In this document: positions 1 through 8,002 of the stretch, piece by piece
Layout of the letters: every line of letters begins with the position of its first letter
How positions within the stretch are numbered: the first letter of the stretch is position 1
Made by a program: the position numbers and the translations under genes
Assembly (NCBI GenBank): GCA_016743925.1
Contig: JADGFH010000009.1
Coordinates: 1-25,474, forward strand
Source of the DNA: Labilibaculum sp.
GTDB taxonomy: Bacteria > Bacteroidota > Bacteroidia > Bacteroidales > Marinifilaceae
Length of the DNA: 25,474 bases
Direction of reading: 5' to 3'
Notes under the pieces: generated by a model
What the model was told of the DNA's origin: nothing
What the model saw: only the letters and a program-made list of their open reading frames with translations
The model's database searches: none

Positions 1-60
1 GATGATTACGCATCTAATATCAATCCTTCAAAACTAGCACACCTTCCGTTGAAAGCGGTG

Positions 61-93
61 CAAAGATAAAGGATAAAAATCCGCATCTCCAAA
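61..93 (-). promoter_or_regulatory. Bacteroidota-type promoter reading out of the left edge
   Basis: On the minus strand a -7 element TATCTTTG (61-68) matches the Bacteroidota consensus TAnnTTTG. A -33 element TTTG (90-93) sits 21 bp upstream, within the usual spacing. Transcription would start near 54-56 and run off the window. No gene start is visible in the remaining bases, so the target is unknown. It lies just past the terminator of the GSCFA unit, which fits a new transcription unit starting here. Confidence 0.5.
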
Positions 94-114
94 TGGGAAT
101 GCAAACTATTTTTA

Positions 115-158
115 CAAAAAGAAATAGCTGCCTGATAATCAGTAGCTATTTTTTTTAT
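115..158 (-). terminator. Hairpin terminator after the GSCFA gene
   Basis: An 8-bp stem (122-129 with 144-151, AAATAGCT/AGCTATTT) encloses a short inner CTG/CAG stem. On the minus strand the hairpin is followed by CTTTTTG, and it lies about 50 bp past the GSCFA stop codon. The plus strand carries an even better T8 run, so it could work both ways, but no plus-strand gene points at it. Confidence 0.6.
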
Positions 159-204
159 CCGAAACGGAAAAACAAATTACAAAATACAAATGAGAATGTC
201 CACT

Positions 205-1194
205 CTATACGTGCAAACTTTTCAGTAAAAATGATTTTTCTTTATCAAACACAATATTGGGATATTGGCTTTGCAAGCTTTCAATATCACTTAAGGTACT
301 AGTGATGAACCGTTGATGTGCTAACGCATCTGGATTGAAGGGTCTATGGTTAGAAGCAGAAACAATCTTATCAACCTTTTTCATTACATCCAAAACACTT
401 TTCTCCATATAAGTATCGACAAAGCGGTCCCATATATAATTAACAGCTGTTGAATTCATGTGCAACATGTCTTCTGAATAAAAGCGGTAGTCTCTTAATT
501 CATCCATTACAATTTCGTAAGACGGAAAATAAGAAACCTGATCGAACAATTGTACCAACTGATTTATAGCTAATAACAAGGTAGATTTACTTAATTGATT
601 CCCATGAGCACCATCTTTCCAATGTCGAATTGGACTTACTGTGAAAACAATTTTCAAGTTCGGGTTAAAAACAGAAAGAGAAATAATTAATTCTTTGTAG
701 TAATTAACGATCTCGTCTATCTCAAGTCTATATCTATGAAAATCTTTAGCTGGTAATTTGTGACAATTCGATACAATCTTTCCCAAATCGAGCAATTCAA
801 AAACCCAGGAAGTACCAAATGTGATATACAAAACATCAGAATTAGCCAGATCTAAAGATGATTTTTTAATTTCTGTATTGATTAAATGTAAACATTCATT
901 TGCATCGGCGTGCGAAAAACGGCTATGATGCGAAAAACTAAAATACAAATCGTTGGCAAAATTTAAATCTTCCTCCTTAAATTCTTTATTCTCTAGAAGT
1001 ATTTTTAAACTTTCACCAACACTAATAGGATTATAAATTACACCAAACGGATTTACATTACAATCGAACTTATAGCCAGACAACTTTTCTCCAACATTTT
1101 CAATAAAACAAGAACCAAGCATTATTGCTTTGGAATTGTATCCAAACTTCTCTTTTGATTCGAGTATTTTTACTTTTGTTCGAAAATCTGTCAT
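205..1194 (-). CDS. GSCFA-domain protein
   Basis: A 329-aa protein with the diagnostic block of the GSCFA family near its N-terminus (LGSCFIENVG, residues 26-35). Further family-like blocks are FGTSWVFE and the histidine-containing HMNSTAVNYIWD region. The GSCFA domain is found in Bacteroidota and alphaproteobacteria and resembles SGNH-type hydrolases, but no substrate is firmly established, so the enzymatic role is inferred. There is no signal peptide or membrane segment, so it is probably cytoplasmic. The ATG at 1194 is 11 bp after the stop of the upstream hydrolase gene, which makes a two-gene operon likely, and a hairpin terminator follows. Confidence 0.85.
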   Translation of the reverse strand: MTDFRTKVKILESKEKFGYNSKAIMLGSCFIENVGEKLSGYKFDCNVNPFGVIYNPISVGESLKILLENKEFKEEDLNFANDLYFSFSHHSRFSHADANECLHLINTEIKKSSLDLANSDVLYITFGTSWVFELLDLGKIVSNCHKLPAKDFHRYRLEIDEIVNYYKELIISLSVFNPNLKIVFTVSPIRHWKDGAHGNQLSKSTLLLAINQLVQLFDQVSYFPSYEIVMDELRDYRFYSEDMLHMNSTAVNYIWDRFVDTYMEKSVLDVMKKVDKIVSASNHRPFNPDALAHQRFITSTLSDIESLQSQYPNIVFDKEKSFLLKSLHV

Positions 1195-1205
1195 CCTTAT
1201 ACTTA

Positions 1206-2048
1206 TTAATTTGTTTCTTTCAGTCTAGTCTCGATCCATTCTATAATATCTGCGAAAACCTTTTCTCTACAAAACTCATTGTGCAATTCGTGATAAGCGT
1301 TTTCATATTTAATGAATGTGCACAAATTAGAACTCTTTTCAGAAAAATTACTACTGGCTTTACAATTCGTTACTTCATCAGCCTCTCCATGTAACAAAAG
1401 TAATGGTTTACTAATCCGACTTGCATTTTCGAGAGCAAAATATCCCGCATCGTAAGCATCAACAAACAATCGAAAAGAAACCATATGATGAACTAAATCA
1501 TCATCATCGTAATTTTCAGCAACATTTGTATCGTGAGAAAGCATACCTGAATCGAAACCGGTCTTTAAACTAAAAGAAGGAGCCAATTTATTCATTAAAC
1601 GCAAAAAGGGAAATGCAAGTTTTGGAGGAGCTGCCTGTGTTACTATCCACGGAGAAGTAGAAATTACACCAATATAATTTGACTTACACCTTATTAGATG
1701 ATTCAATACTTCGCCACCACCCATACTGTGACCGTATAAAAAACAAGGTATATCTTTAAATCTTCGACTTCCTTCATCCAAAATGAAATCAATATCCTCC
1801 ATGAAATCGGAATAAGAAGTAATAACTCCTCTTTTCCCTTCTGATAATCCATGACCTTTTTGATCGAAACTAATTACTGCAAAACCTTTGTTTACAAATT
1901 GTTCTGCCCAAATATGATAACGAGAGCTATGTTCGCCAATTCCATGCACTAAACAAATAAAAGCTTTGGGTTTAAATGTAGGTTCCCACACTTGTACAAA
2001 AAGACGAGTTTCCTTATTGTTATTTACATGATAGATATAATGCTCCAT
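1206..2048 (-). CDS. Alpha/beta hydrolase, monoacylglycerol-lipase/lysophospholipase-like
   Basis: A 280-aa single-domain serine hydrolase of the Hydrolase_4 (serine aminopeptidase S33-like) family. The oxyanion-hole region is LVHGIGEHS (33-41) and a FDQKGHGLSEG block follows at 61-71. The nucleophile elbow is GHSMGGG with Ser108. Asp224 (HGEADEVT) and His253 (ENAYHELHNE) complete the triad. This pattern is that of monoacylglycerol lipases and lysophospholipases, which release fatty acids from mono- or lysolipids. The exact substrate cannot be read from the sequence. No signal peptide is visible, so it is probably cytoplasmic. It is the first gene of a two-gene unit with the GSCFA protein. 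Confidence 0.85.
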   Translation of the reverse strand: MEHYIYHVNNNKETRLFVQVWEPTFKPKAFICLVHGIGEHSSRYHIWAEQFVNKGFAVISFDQKGHGLSEGKRGVITSYSDFMEDIDFILDEGSRRFKDIPCFLYGHSMGGGEVLNHLIRCKSNYIGVISTSPWIVTQAAPPKLAFPFLRLMNKLAPSFSLKTGFDSGMLSHDTNVAENYDDDDLVHHMVSFRLFVDAYDAGYFALENASRISKPLLLLHGEADEVTNCKASSNFSEKSSNLCTFIKYENAYHELHNEFCREKVFADIIEWIETRLKETN

Positions 2049-2096
2049 CGAACTAAAATTTAAGATTGATTCTTAAATATAAATGTAGATAAAATT

Positions 2097-2117
2097 GCAA
2101 AACAATTTTCGTTTTGC
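2097..2117 (-). terminator. Palindrome after queG, possible weak terminator
   Basis: A perfect 7-bp inverted repeat (GCAAAAC at 2097-2103, GTTTTGC at 2111-2117, 7-nt loop) starts about 10 bp past the queG stop. On the minus strand it is followed by AATTTTATC, a poor U tract. It could be a weak terminator or an operator for the hydrolase gene downstream. Confidence 0.35.
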
Positions 2118-2127
2118 TTATTACAAC

Positions 2128-3099
2128 TTAGTTATTCATGTTATTTTCTGCAGAGTTCGTTCCTTTCGTTTGTGAAAGAAAGTCTAGGTTTCTTTTGAAG
2201 CCTTTAAATTTTGTGCGCTTAACAGCTGAATTTCTGAAAATTTCACCAAACTGATGTGCATCGATATTCTCCAATTCCTCCTTCGATAGAGAAAGCAAAT
2301 CAGAGTTTGGCTCAAATTCAGGAACAGTATTTCCTTTGGCCATGCGATTCCAGGGGCAAACATCTTGACAGATATCGCAGCCAAAAACTCTATTTTCGAA
2401 TTGACCTTCCACTTCTACAGGGATTTCACCTTTAAGTTCGATAGTAAAATATGAAATGCACTTACTTCCATTCACTACGTATGGTTCGGTAATTGCTCCA
2501 GTTGGGCACGCTCGAATGCATTTACTACATCCGCCACAAAAATCTTGATAGATAGGATTCTCATATTCCAATTCCATATCGATGAGCAATTCGCCAAGAA
2601 AAAGAAAAGAACCAATTTTACGATTTAGAAGTAATGAATTTTTTCCAATCCAGCCTAATCCAGCTTTTTTAGCCCAAGCATGTTCTAATACTGGTGCTGA
2701 ATCAACAAATGCACGACCTGTGACATCACCTATTTCGGTATTGATGTATTCCAAAAGTTTATTCAGTCGATCCTTTAATACAAAATGGTAATCTTTTCCG
2801 TAGGCATATTTTGCGATAACCGGAGCTTCCGGATCTTTTTGCTGCTCTTTTGGAAAATAATTTAAGCCAACAACAACAATTGATTTTGTATTCTCGACCA
2901 ACAATCGTGGATCCAATCGTTTTTCAATGTTATTAGCCATGTATCCCATTTCACCATGATACTCTTTATCGAGCCAGGAAAGAAAGTTGTCTTTTTCCTC
3001 ATCGAGAAAATCAGCTTTAGCAATTCCACAAAGATCTAAACCAAGTTCTAGCGCCTTGGCTTTTATGAGATTTGATTTTACTGTGAGGGTTAAATTCAT
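2128..3099 (-). CDS. queG: Epoxyqueuosine reductase QueG
   Basis: A 323-aa protein that catalyses the last step of queuosine biosynthesis, reducing epoxyqueuosine to queuosine in the tRNA wobble position with cobalamin and two [4Fe-4S] clusters. The family block around Asp133 (VDSAPVLEHAWAKKAGLGW, 132-150) contains the conserved acid. A ferredoxin-like pattern CxxCxxCxxxCP lies at Cys188, 191, 194 and 198. The second set is Cys214 plus CDICQDVCPWN (Cys241, 244, 248). The length is normal for the short QueG form without the C-terminal HEAT-like repeats. The protein is cytoplasmic. It seems to be a single-gene unit. Placement next to the SUF operon suits an Fe-S enzyme, but that link is inference. 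Confidence 0.95.
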   Translation of the reverse strand: MNLTLTVKSNLIKAKALELGLDLCGIAKADFLDEEKDNFLSWLDKEYHGEMGYMANNIEKRLDPRLLVENTKSIVVVGLNYFPKEQQKDPEAPVIAKYAYGKDYHFVLKDRLNKLLEYINTEIGDVTGRAFVDSAPVLEHAWAKKAGLGWIGKNSLLLNRKIGSFLFLGELLIDMELEYENPIYQDFCGGCSKCIRACPTGAITEPYVVNGSKCISYFTIELKGEIPVEVEGQFENRVFGCDICQDVCPWNRMAKGNTVPEFEPNSDLLSLSKEELENIDAHQFGEIFRNSAVKRTKFKGFKRNLDFLSQTKGTNSAENNMNN

Positions 3100-3610
3100 A
3101 TCACTATAGTAAACTTGATTACCAAATTAATAATAAATACAGTTACTAGTTTGTATTTTTCAGCAGATAAATTTCTATTTAATCTTTTTCAAACTTTTTT
3201 CTTGATGAAAAAGTTACAAAAAATCAAGACTATGTCCCTCGGTGATCCATAACGGCTCATAGACTAAAAAAAAGTAATTCTGAAAAAATGATTTAGCTTC
3301 CCATACCAAATCATTTTTACAAGTGCTTTATTATTTATCCTTACAAAGCATTCCCATTCATTTTTCCAACGGATTTTTTTCTTAACGTCTACTATCACCT
3401 ATGGGTAACCCAACTGCGTAACCAATGTCACTCCTCTTCAAACAAAAAACATTAAAAATTTTCAAGTCTTAAGAAGCGGACGCATGGCAATGCATCTTTA
3501 GGATATTGCATATTTACCTTAGGGATTGTAGAGATTACCCCACAGCGAAGAATGAGCGAGGAGTAAAAACGGAAAGCCCGACCTGAAGAATGAAGGAAAG
3601 GCCCAAAGAC
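3100..3610. other. Non-coding stretch with repeat-like text
   Basis: About 0.5 kb separates queG from the SUF operon terminator with no credible gene. Two pieces look like dispersed intergenic repeat text. One is CTTGAT (3201-3206) paired with ATCAAG (3223-3228) around an A-rich spacer. The other, at about 3535-3606, contains AGCGAAGAATGAGCGAGGAG and two GGAAAG(G)CCC copies (3571-3579, 3595-3604). It is noticeably more G-rich than its surroundings. The queG promoter should lie at about 3100-3180 but no clean TAnnTTTG was found. Confidence 0.5.
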
Positions 3611-3639
3611 AAAAAAAAGGACTGAAAAACAGTCCTTTT
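3611..3639 (-). terminator. Intrinsic terminator of the SUF operon
   Basis: A perfect 10-bp stem (AAAAGGACTG, 3615-3624, with 3630-3639) and a 5-nt loop are followed on the minus strand by a run of eight T. It starts 6 bp after the stop of the last SUF gene. Confidence 0.9.
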
Positions 3640-3645
3640 ATATAT

Positions 3646-3957
3646 TTATAGAAAACCCAACTCGAGTTTTGCTTCCTCTGTCATCATTTCTTTATCCCAA
3701 GGTGGATCGAAAGTCAAAACAACCGTTACATCTTCAATTTGTGGTAAAGCTTTTGTTCGCTCATTTACCTCTTCGAGAATTTGATCGGCCATTGGACAAT
3801 TGGGTGCAGTAAGAGTCATCAAGATTTTCACCTCATCCTCTTCATACATATCTACCTCATATATTAATCCCAGATCGTAAATATTCACTGGAATTTCAGG
3901 ATCGTAAATGGTTTTTAAAACCTCTACAATTATTGCTTCTGTTTCCTTTTTACCCAT
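3646..3957 (-). CDS. SUF-associated DUF59/MIP18 iron-sulfur assembly factor (SufT/PaaD-like)
   Basis: A 103-aa single-domain member of the DUF59 (MIP18, PaaD/SufT) family, which helps mature Fe-S proteins. The N-terminus carries YDPEIPVNIYDLGLIY (18-33). The centre has LTAPNCPMADQI with the conserved cysteine of the family, and the end has the DPPWDKEMM block typical of the version at the end of Bacteroidota SUF operons. It is cytoplasmic. It lies 12 bp after sufE and is the last gene before a strong terminator, so it is cotranscribed with the operon. The symbol sufT is sometimes applied loosely, so it is left blank here. Confidence 0.9.
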   Translation of the reverse strand: MGKKETEAIIVEVLKTIYDPEIPVNIYDLGLIYEVDMYEEDEVKILMTLTAPNCPMADQILEEVNERTKALPQIEDVTVVLTFDPPWDKEMMTEEAKLELGFL

Positions 3958-3969
3958 TTCAGTACTAAT

Positions 3970-4392
3970 TTATTTGCTTACGTGATTGAAAGCAAGACCA
4001 TACATTTTAATTTGCTTAACCATGGACACTAATCCATTTGAGCGAGTAGGTGATAAATGCTGCTTTAATCCAATTTCATCGATAAATTTAAGATCAGCAT
4101 TCATGATATCTTCAGGAGTTTGATTATTGAAAACACGAATTAACAAGGCTGCAATTCCTTTCACAATAATAGCATCGCTATCAGCTTCTAGTTTTACAAT
4201 TCCTTCATGCAATGAAGCGTTGAACCAAACTTTAGACTGACAACCTTTTATTAGATTGGAATCTGTTTGAAATTTTTCATCTAAACCAGTAAGATCTGTT
4301 CCCAACTCGATTAGATAAGCATATTTGTCCATCCAATCCTCAAAGCCTGCAAATTCTTCAATAATGTCTTCCTGAATTTCGTTTATTGTCAT
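3970..4392 (-). CDS. sufE: Cysteine desulfurase sulfur acceptor SufE
   Basis: A 140-aa protein that takes persulfide sulfur from SufS and passes it to the SufBCD scaffold. The acceptor cysteine is Cys51 in IKGCQSKVW, the same number as in E. coli SufE, and it is the only cysteine in the protein. The C-terminal block LSPTRSNGLVSMV is the other conserved family segment. The length is normal. It follows sufS after a 124-bp gap, the largest gap in the operon, and no obvious terminator or promoter lies in that gap. It is followed 12 bp later by the DUF59 gene. Confidence 0.95.
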   Translation of the reverse strand: MTINEIQEDIIEEFAGFEDWMDKYAYLIELGTDLTGLDEKFQTDSNLIKGCQSKVWFNASLHEGIVKLEADSDAIIVKGIAALLIRVFNNQTPEDIMNADLKFIDEIGLKQHLSPTRSNGLVSMVKQIKMYGLAFNHVSK

Positions 4393-4516
4393 AATTACTT
4401 AGAAATTAGATATGAGATATTAGCTTTAAGACTAAAAAACTCTCTAAATCTTATTATTAAAATTTTTTCGCCGAAAGTTACAATAATTTTCTATCTGTGA
4501 AAATCTGGCAATCGGA

Positions 4517-5743
4517 CTATTTTACTGCAAACATTTTGCAAACTTTTAAGATTCCATTGTACAGTGAATCGATTTCCTCTTTGGTGTTGTAAAAGGAAAA
4601 AGAAGCTCTAACAGTACCGTCGATCCCGAAATGTTGCATTACTGGTTCGGTGCAATGAGTACCTGTTCTTACGGCAATTCCCATTTGATCGAGAAGCATG
4701 CCCATATCGTAAAAATGGATTCCTTCGACCAAAAATGAAATTACTGATGTTTTTTCGGCTGCAGTGCCATATATTTTTAAACCATCAATAGATAATAACT
4801 TCTCGGTACCATATGCTAACAATTCTTGTTCGTAAGCGTCGATATTTTCGATTCCGATATTTTCTACATATTCAATAGCCGCACCTAATCCAATTGCGTC
4901 AATATAATTAGGAGTTCCAGCCTCGAATTTAAAAGGCAGTTCGTTGTAAGTAGTTTTTTCGAAACTTACTTCTGCAATCATTTCACCTCCACCTTTCCAT
5001 GGCGGCATTTCGTTTAGTAATTCTTCTTTACCATACAAAACACCAATACCCGTTGGTCCATACAATTTATGTCCAGAGAAAACCAAGAAATCAGCATCCA
5101 AATCTTGAACATCGATTTTTTTGTGCTGAATGGATTGTGCTGCATCAATTAAAACGTGTACGTTTTTAGCATGAGCAATTTCAATGATCTTACGAATAGG
5201 ATTAATGGTACCTAAAGAATTGGATATGTGATTTACTGCAACTATTTTAGTACGATCGGTAATTAAATCGTCCAGTTTTTCAATCATCAACTCTCCTTTA
5301 TCATTAAAAGGCAAAACTTTTAAATTTGCCTTTTTTCTTTCGCAGAGCATTTGCCAAGGAACAATATTAGAGTGATGTTCCAATTCAGAAACAATCACCT
5401 CATCGCCTTCGGAAATATATCGATCGCCAAAAGAATTGGCAACCAAATTAATCGCCTCTGTTGTTCCGCTAGTAAAAATAACCTCGTGCGAATGCTTCGC
5501 ATTAATGAAATTCTGCACCAATATTCTTGCATTCTCGTTTCCATCTGTGGATTTGTTGCTCAAATAATGAACTCCACGATGAATATTAGAATTGTACTTG
5601 TAATAATACTTCACCATTTTATCAATAACCTGACGAGGCTTTTGAGTTGTGGCAGCATTATCAAAGTAAACAAGTGGTTTGCCGTGAATCATTTCCTCCA
5701 AAATAGGAAAGTCTTTACGTATGTTTTCGATATCTATTGTCAT
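4517..5743 (-). CDS. sufS: Cysteine desulfurase SufS (SufS/CsdA group)
   Basis: A 408-aa PLP enzyme that converts cysteine to alanine and loads the sulfur on its own cysteine. The open frame reaches a TTG at 5758, but the ATG at 5743 is preferred. With that start, PLP Lys226 (SGHKLYG), His124 (ELEHHSN) and catalytic Cys364 (RTGTHCTEP) fall on or within one residue of E. coli SufS numbering. Other blocks are FDNAATTQKP at the N-terminus, SGTTEAIN, and the PLP aspartate Asp200 in LIDAAQS. The chosen ATG lies 17 bp after the sufD stop. It is cytoplasmic, as part of the SUF machinery. Confidence 0.95.
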   Translation of the reverse strand: MTIDIENIRKDFPILEEMIHGKPLVYFDNAATTQKPRQVIDKMVKYYYKYNSNIHRGVHYLSNKSTDGNENARILVQNFINAKHSHEVIFTSGTTEAINLVANSFGDRYISEGDEVIVSELEHHSNIVPWQMLCERKKANLKVLPFNDKGELMIEKLDDLITDRTKIVAVNHISNSLGTINPIRKIIEIAHAKNVHVLIDAAQSIQHKKIDVQDLDADFLVFSGHKLYGPTGIGVLYGKEELLNEMPPWKGGGEMIAEVSFEKTTYNELPFKFEAGTPNYIDAIGLGAAIEYVENIGIENIDAYEQELLAYGTEKLLSIDGLKIYGTAAEKTSVISFLVEGIHFYDMGMLLDQMGIAVRTGTHCTEPVMQHFGIDGTVRASFSFYNTKEEIDSLYNGILKVCKMFAVK

Positions 5744-5760
5744 TCTAAAAATATACAATC

Positions 5761-7122
5761 CTAGTTACTGCAAGCAATTGCGCAAGTGTTGCATTTTGAA
5801 ATTTCACCTCTTAATCTTGTATCTACCAAAGCATCAATTCGATCTTTTAGCGCCTCAACTCTAATTTTCTCAATTATTTCGTGAGCAAAAGCGAACATCA
5901 ACATCTGACGCGCCTCTTTTTCGTCGATACCACGTGCACGCAAGTAAAACAATGCATCTTCATCCATTTGACCAACTGTTGCTCCGTGACTACACTTTAC
6001 ATCATCAGCATCGATAATTAGCTGAGGTTTTGTGTTGATTTGCGCATCGTCGCTAAGCAATAAATTGTTGTTTGATTGATAAGCCAATGTTTTTTGAGCA
6101 TCGCGACGAACATTAATTCGACCTGCAAATGCTGCAGTTGCCTCACCATCCATTACGCCTTTGAAATGCTCGTTACTTAAGCAATTCGGTTTTGCATGAT
6201 CGATTGATGTGAAATTATCAACGTGTTGTTTGTTATCCATCAAATACATTCCAAAAGTATTGTTTTCACAATGCTCTGCATCTAACAATACGTGATGATT
6301 GTTACGAATGGTTCCTCCGTAAAGAGAAATGGTATTGGTCAATACATTTGAATTCTTATCCTGACGGATGAATGTAGAATTCAAGATTACTGAATTTAAA
6401 TGCTGGTTTTGCAAAGTATACAAATCGAACACCGCGTTTGGTGCCACATTTACTTCAGTAACTGAATTGCTTAGGTATTTATGATGCGATAAGGTATGAT
6501 CGCAAACAATAATTTTTGCCTGTGCATTTTCCTCAATCACAAATAAGTTTCTTTGCGTTGCCATTAAATCGCGATCGGAACGCAAAAGGTTCACAACCTG
6601 AATTGGTCTTTCGATTATCACACCTTTTGGCACATAGATGAATAAACCATCTTTTGCCAAAGCTGTATTTAATGCTACGATGCCATCCTCATCTGGTTTG
6701 GCATATTTACCGTAATGTGCATTAAAAATATCTGGATATTTTTCTGATGCTTCCTGAATACCACAAACGATAACACCTTTAGGTAATTCAGTAAGTATTT
6801 TATTATTATCGTAGTACCATCCGTTTGTTAGCAATACCATATTGGTATCCAACTCTGGAACATCGCACTGAAAAATATCATTCAGGTCAACATCCACTTC
6901 CATGTAACGAAGATTCACATTGTATGGATGATCGAAAGCGGGTATCAAATCGGTATATTTATAATTCTCGTTGGCACGAGTAGGAACACCTTGCTCCTGA
7001 AACTGAACGAAAGCTTTTTCACGAGCTACATTCATATGATCAGAAGAACCATTCGAAAGCATTTCTTTGCCTTGCTCGAACAGATCTGCGAAATCCTTAT
7101 TAATTGTATTTATATCGGCCAT
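5761..7122 (-). CDS. sufD: Fe-S cluster assembly protein SufD
   Basis: A 453-aa subunit of the SufBC2D scaffold complex. The C-terminal half is the right-handed beta-helix core typical of SufB/SufD. It ends in the conserved segment DVKCSHGATVGQ, whose histidine corresponds to the SufD residue that takes part in the cluster site at the SufB interface. The block FYLRARGI follows, then helices. An unusual cysteine-rich tail (SKCNTCAIACSN) closes the protein. Whether it binds metal is unknown. The N-terminal region (about 1-130) is variable as in other SufDs. The gene lies between sufC (72 bp) and sufS (17 bp). Confidence 0.95.
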   Translation of the reverse strand: MADINTINKDFADLFEQGKEMLSNGSSDHMNVAREKAFVQFQEQGVPTRANENYKYTDLIPAFDHPYNVNLRYMEVDVDLNDIFQCDVPELDTNMVLLTNGWYYDNNKILTELPKGVIVCGIQEASEKYPDIFNAHYGKYAKPDEDGIVALNTALAKDGLFIYVPKGVIIERPIQVVNLLRSDRDLMATQRNLFVIEENAQAKIIVCDHTLSHHKYLSNSVTEVNVAPNAVFDLYTLQNQHLNSVILNSTFIRQDKNSNVLTNTISLYGGTIRNNHHVLLDAEHCENNTFGMYLMDNKQHVDNFTSIDHAKPNCLSNEHFKGVMDGEATAAFAGRINVRRDAQKTLAYQSNNNLLLSDDAQINTKPQLIIDADDVKCSHGATVGQMDEDALFYLRARGIDEKEARQMLMFAFAHEIIEKIRVEALKDRIDALVDTRLRGEISKCNTCAIACSN

Positions 7123-7194
7123 TTGTTTAAATATTTAGACACAAAACAATAAGTTGAGATTAAACAACCTCATCCACTGTCTCATCGCGTTCAA

Positions 7195-7947
7195 CTATTT
7201 TCCGTTTTCTTCTTTAATCCAGTCGTATCCTTTTTCCTCTAGTTGAAGAGCAAGCTCTTTACCAGCACTTTTTACGATTCGACCATCGAACAAAACATGA
7301 ACAACATCAGGAACGATGTAATCTAGCAACCTCTGATAGTGAGTAATAACGATTGTTGCGTTATCGGCAGTTTTCAATTTATTCACCCCTTTTGCTACAA
7401 CACGAAGTGCATCGATATCCAATCCTGAATCTGTTTCATCTAAAACAGCCAACTTTGGTTCCAACATTGCCATTTGGAAAATCTCATTCTTCTTTTTTTC
7501 TCCACCAGAAAAACCTTCGTTTACGGAACGGTTCGTCAATTTAGAATCGATTTCAACCAATGCTTTTTTATCGCGCATCAACTTTAAGAAATCAGAAGCA
7601 GTTAAAGGTTCTAAACCTTTGTGCTTGCGATGTTCGTTAACTGCAGTTTTCATGAAATTAACTGTAGATACGCCAGGAATCTCGATTGGGTATTGAAATC
7701 CTAAGAAAATACCTTCTTTGGCACGGTCCTCTGGAGCCATCTCTAAGATATTCTTTCCCTGAAAAGTAATTTCTCCTTCAGTTACTTCATACAAATCTCT
7801 ACCTGCCAATACAGAAGCCAAAGTACTTTTACCAGCACCATTAGGTCCCATAATAGCATGAACTTCTCCTGGCTTGATCTCCAGATTAATTCCTTTTAAG
7901 ATTTCTTTTCCATCAATGGAAACGTGTAAATTTTTAATGCTTAACAT
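7195..7947 (-). CDS. sufC: Fe-S cluster assembly ATPase SufC
   Basis: A 250-aa ABC-type ATPase that drives conformational change of the SufBCD scaffold. Walker A is GPNGAGKST (34-42). The signature is FSGGEKKKNE (146-155), the SufC form of the ABC signature with KKKNE. Walker B with the D-loop is LAVLDETDSGLD (167-178), and the switch histidine is His203 in ITHYQRLL. There are no membrane segments, as expected for a soluble ABC protein. The length is normal. Upstream sufB ends 55 bp before, and the sufD start is 72 bp after. Confidence 0.97.
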   Translation of the reverse strand: MLSIKNLHVSIDGKEILKGINLEIKPGEVHAIMGPNGAGKSTLASVLAGRDLYEVTEGEITFQGKNILEMAPEDRAKEGIFLGFQYPIEIPGVSTVNFMKTAVNEHRKHKGLEPLTASDFLKLMRDKKALVEIDSKLTNRSVNEGFSGGEKKKNEIFQMAMLEPKLAVLDETDSGLDIDALRVVAKGVNKLKTADNATIVITHYQRLLDYIVPDVVHVLFDGRIVKSAGKELALQLEEKGYDWIKEENGK

Positions 7948-8002
7948 GTCACTTCTATTTTGTCGCAGTTATGCGTTGGGTTCTACTTACTTTATATATT
8001 GA

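Noticed and set aside
93..302. Plus-strand 69-codon frame at the left end
   Set aside because: It runs through the promoter and terminator and into the antisense of the GSCFA gene; no protein features.
5744..5758. TTG start of sufS five codons upstream
   Set aside because: The ATG at 5743 reproduces E. coli numbering of Lys226 and Cys364 and avoids a rare start codon.
5351..5764. Plus-strand 137-codon frame
   Set aside because: It lies wholly antisense to sufS, has no family features, and is a shadow.
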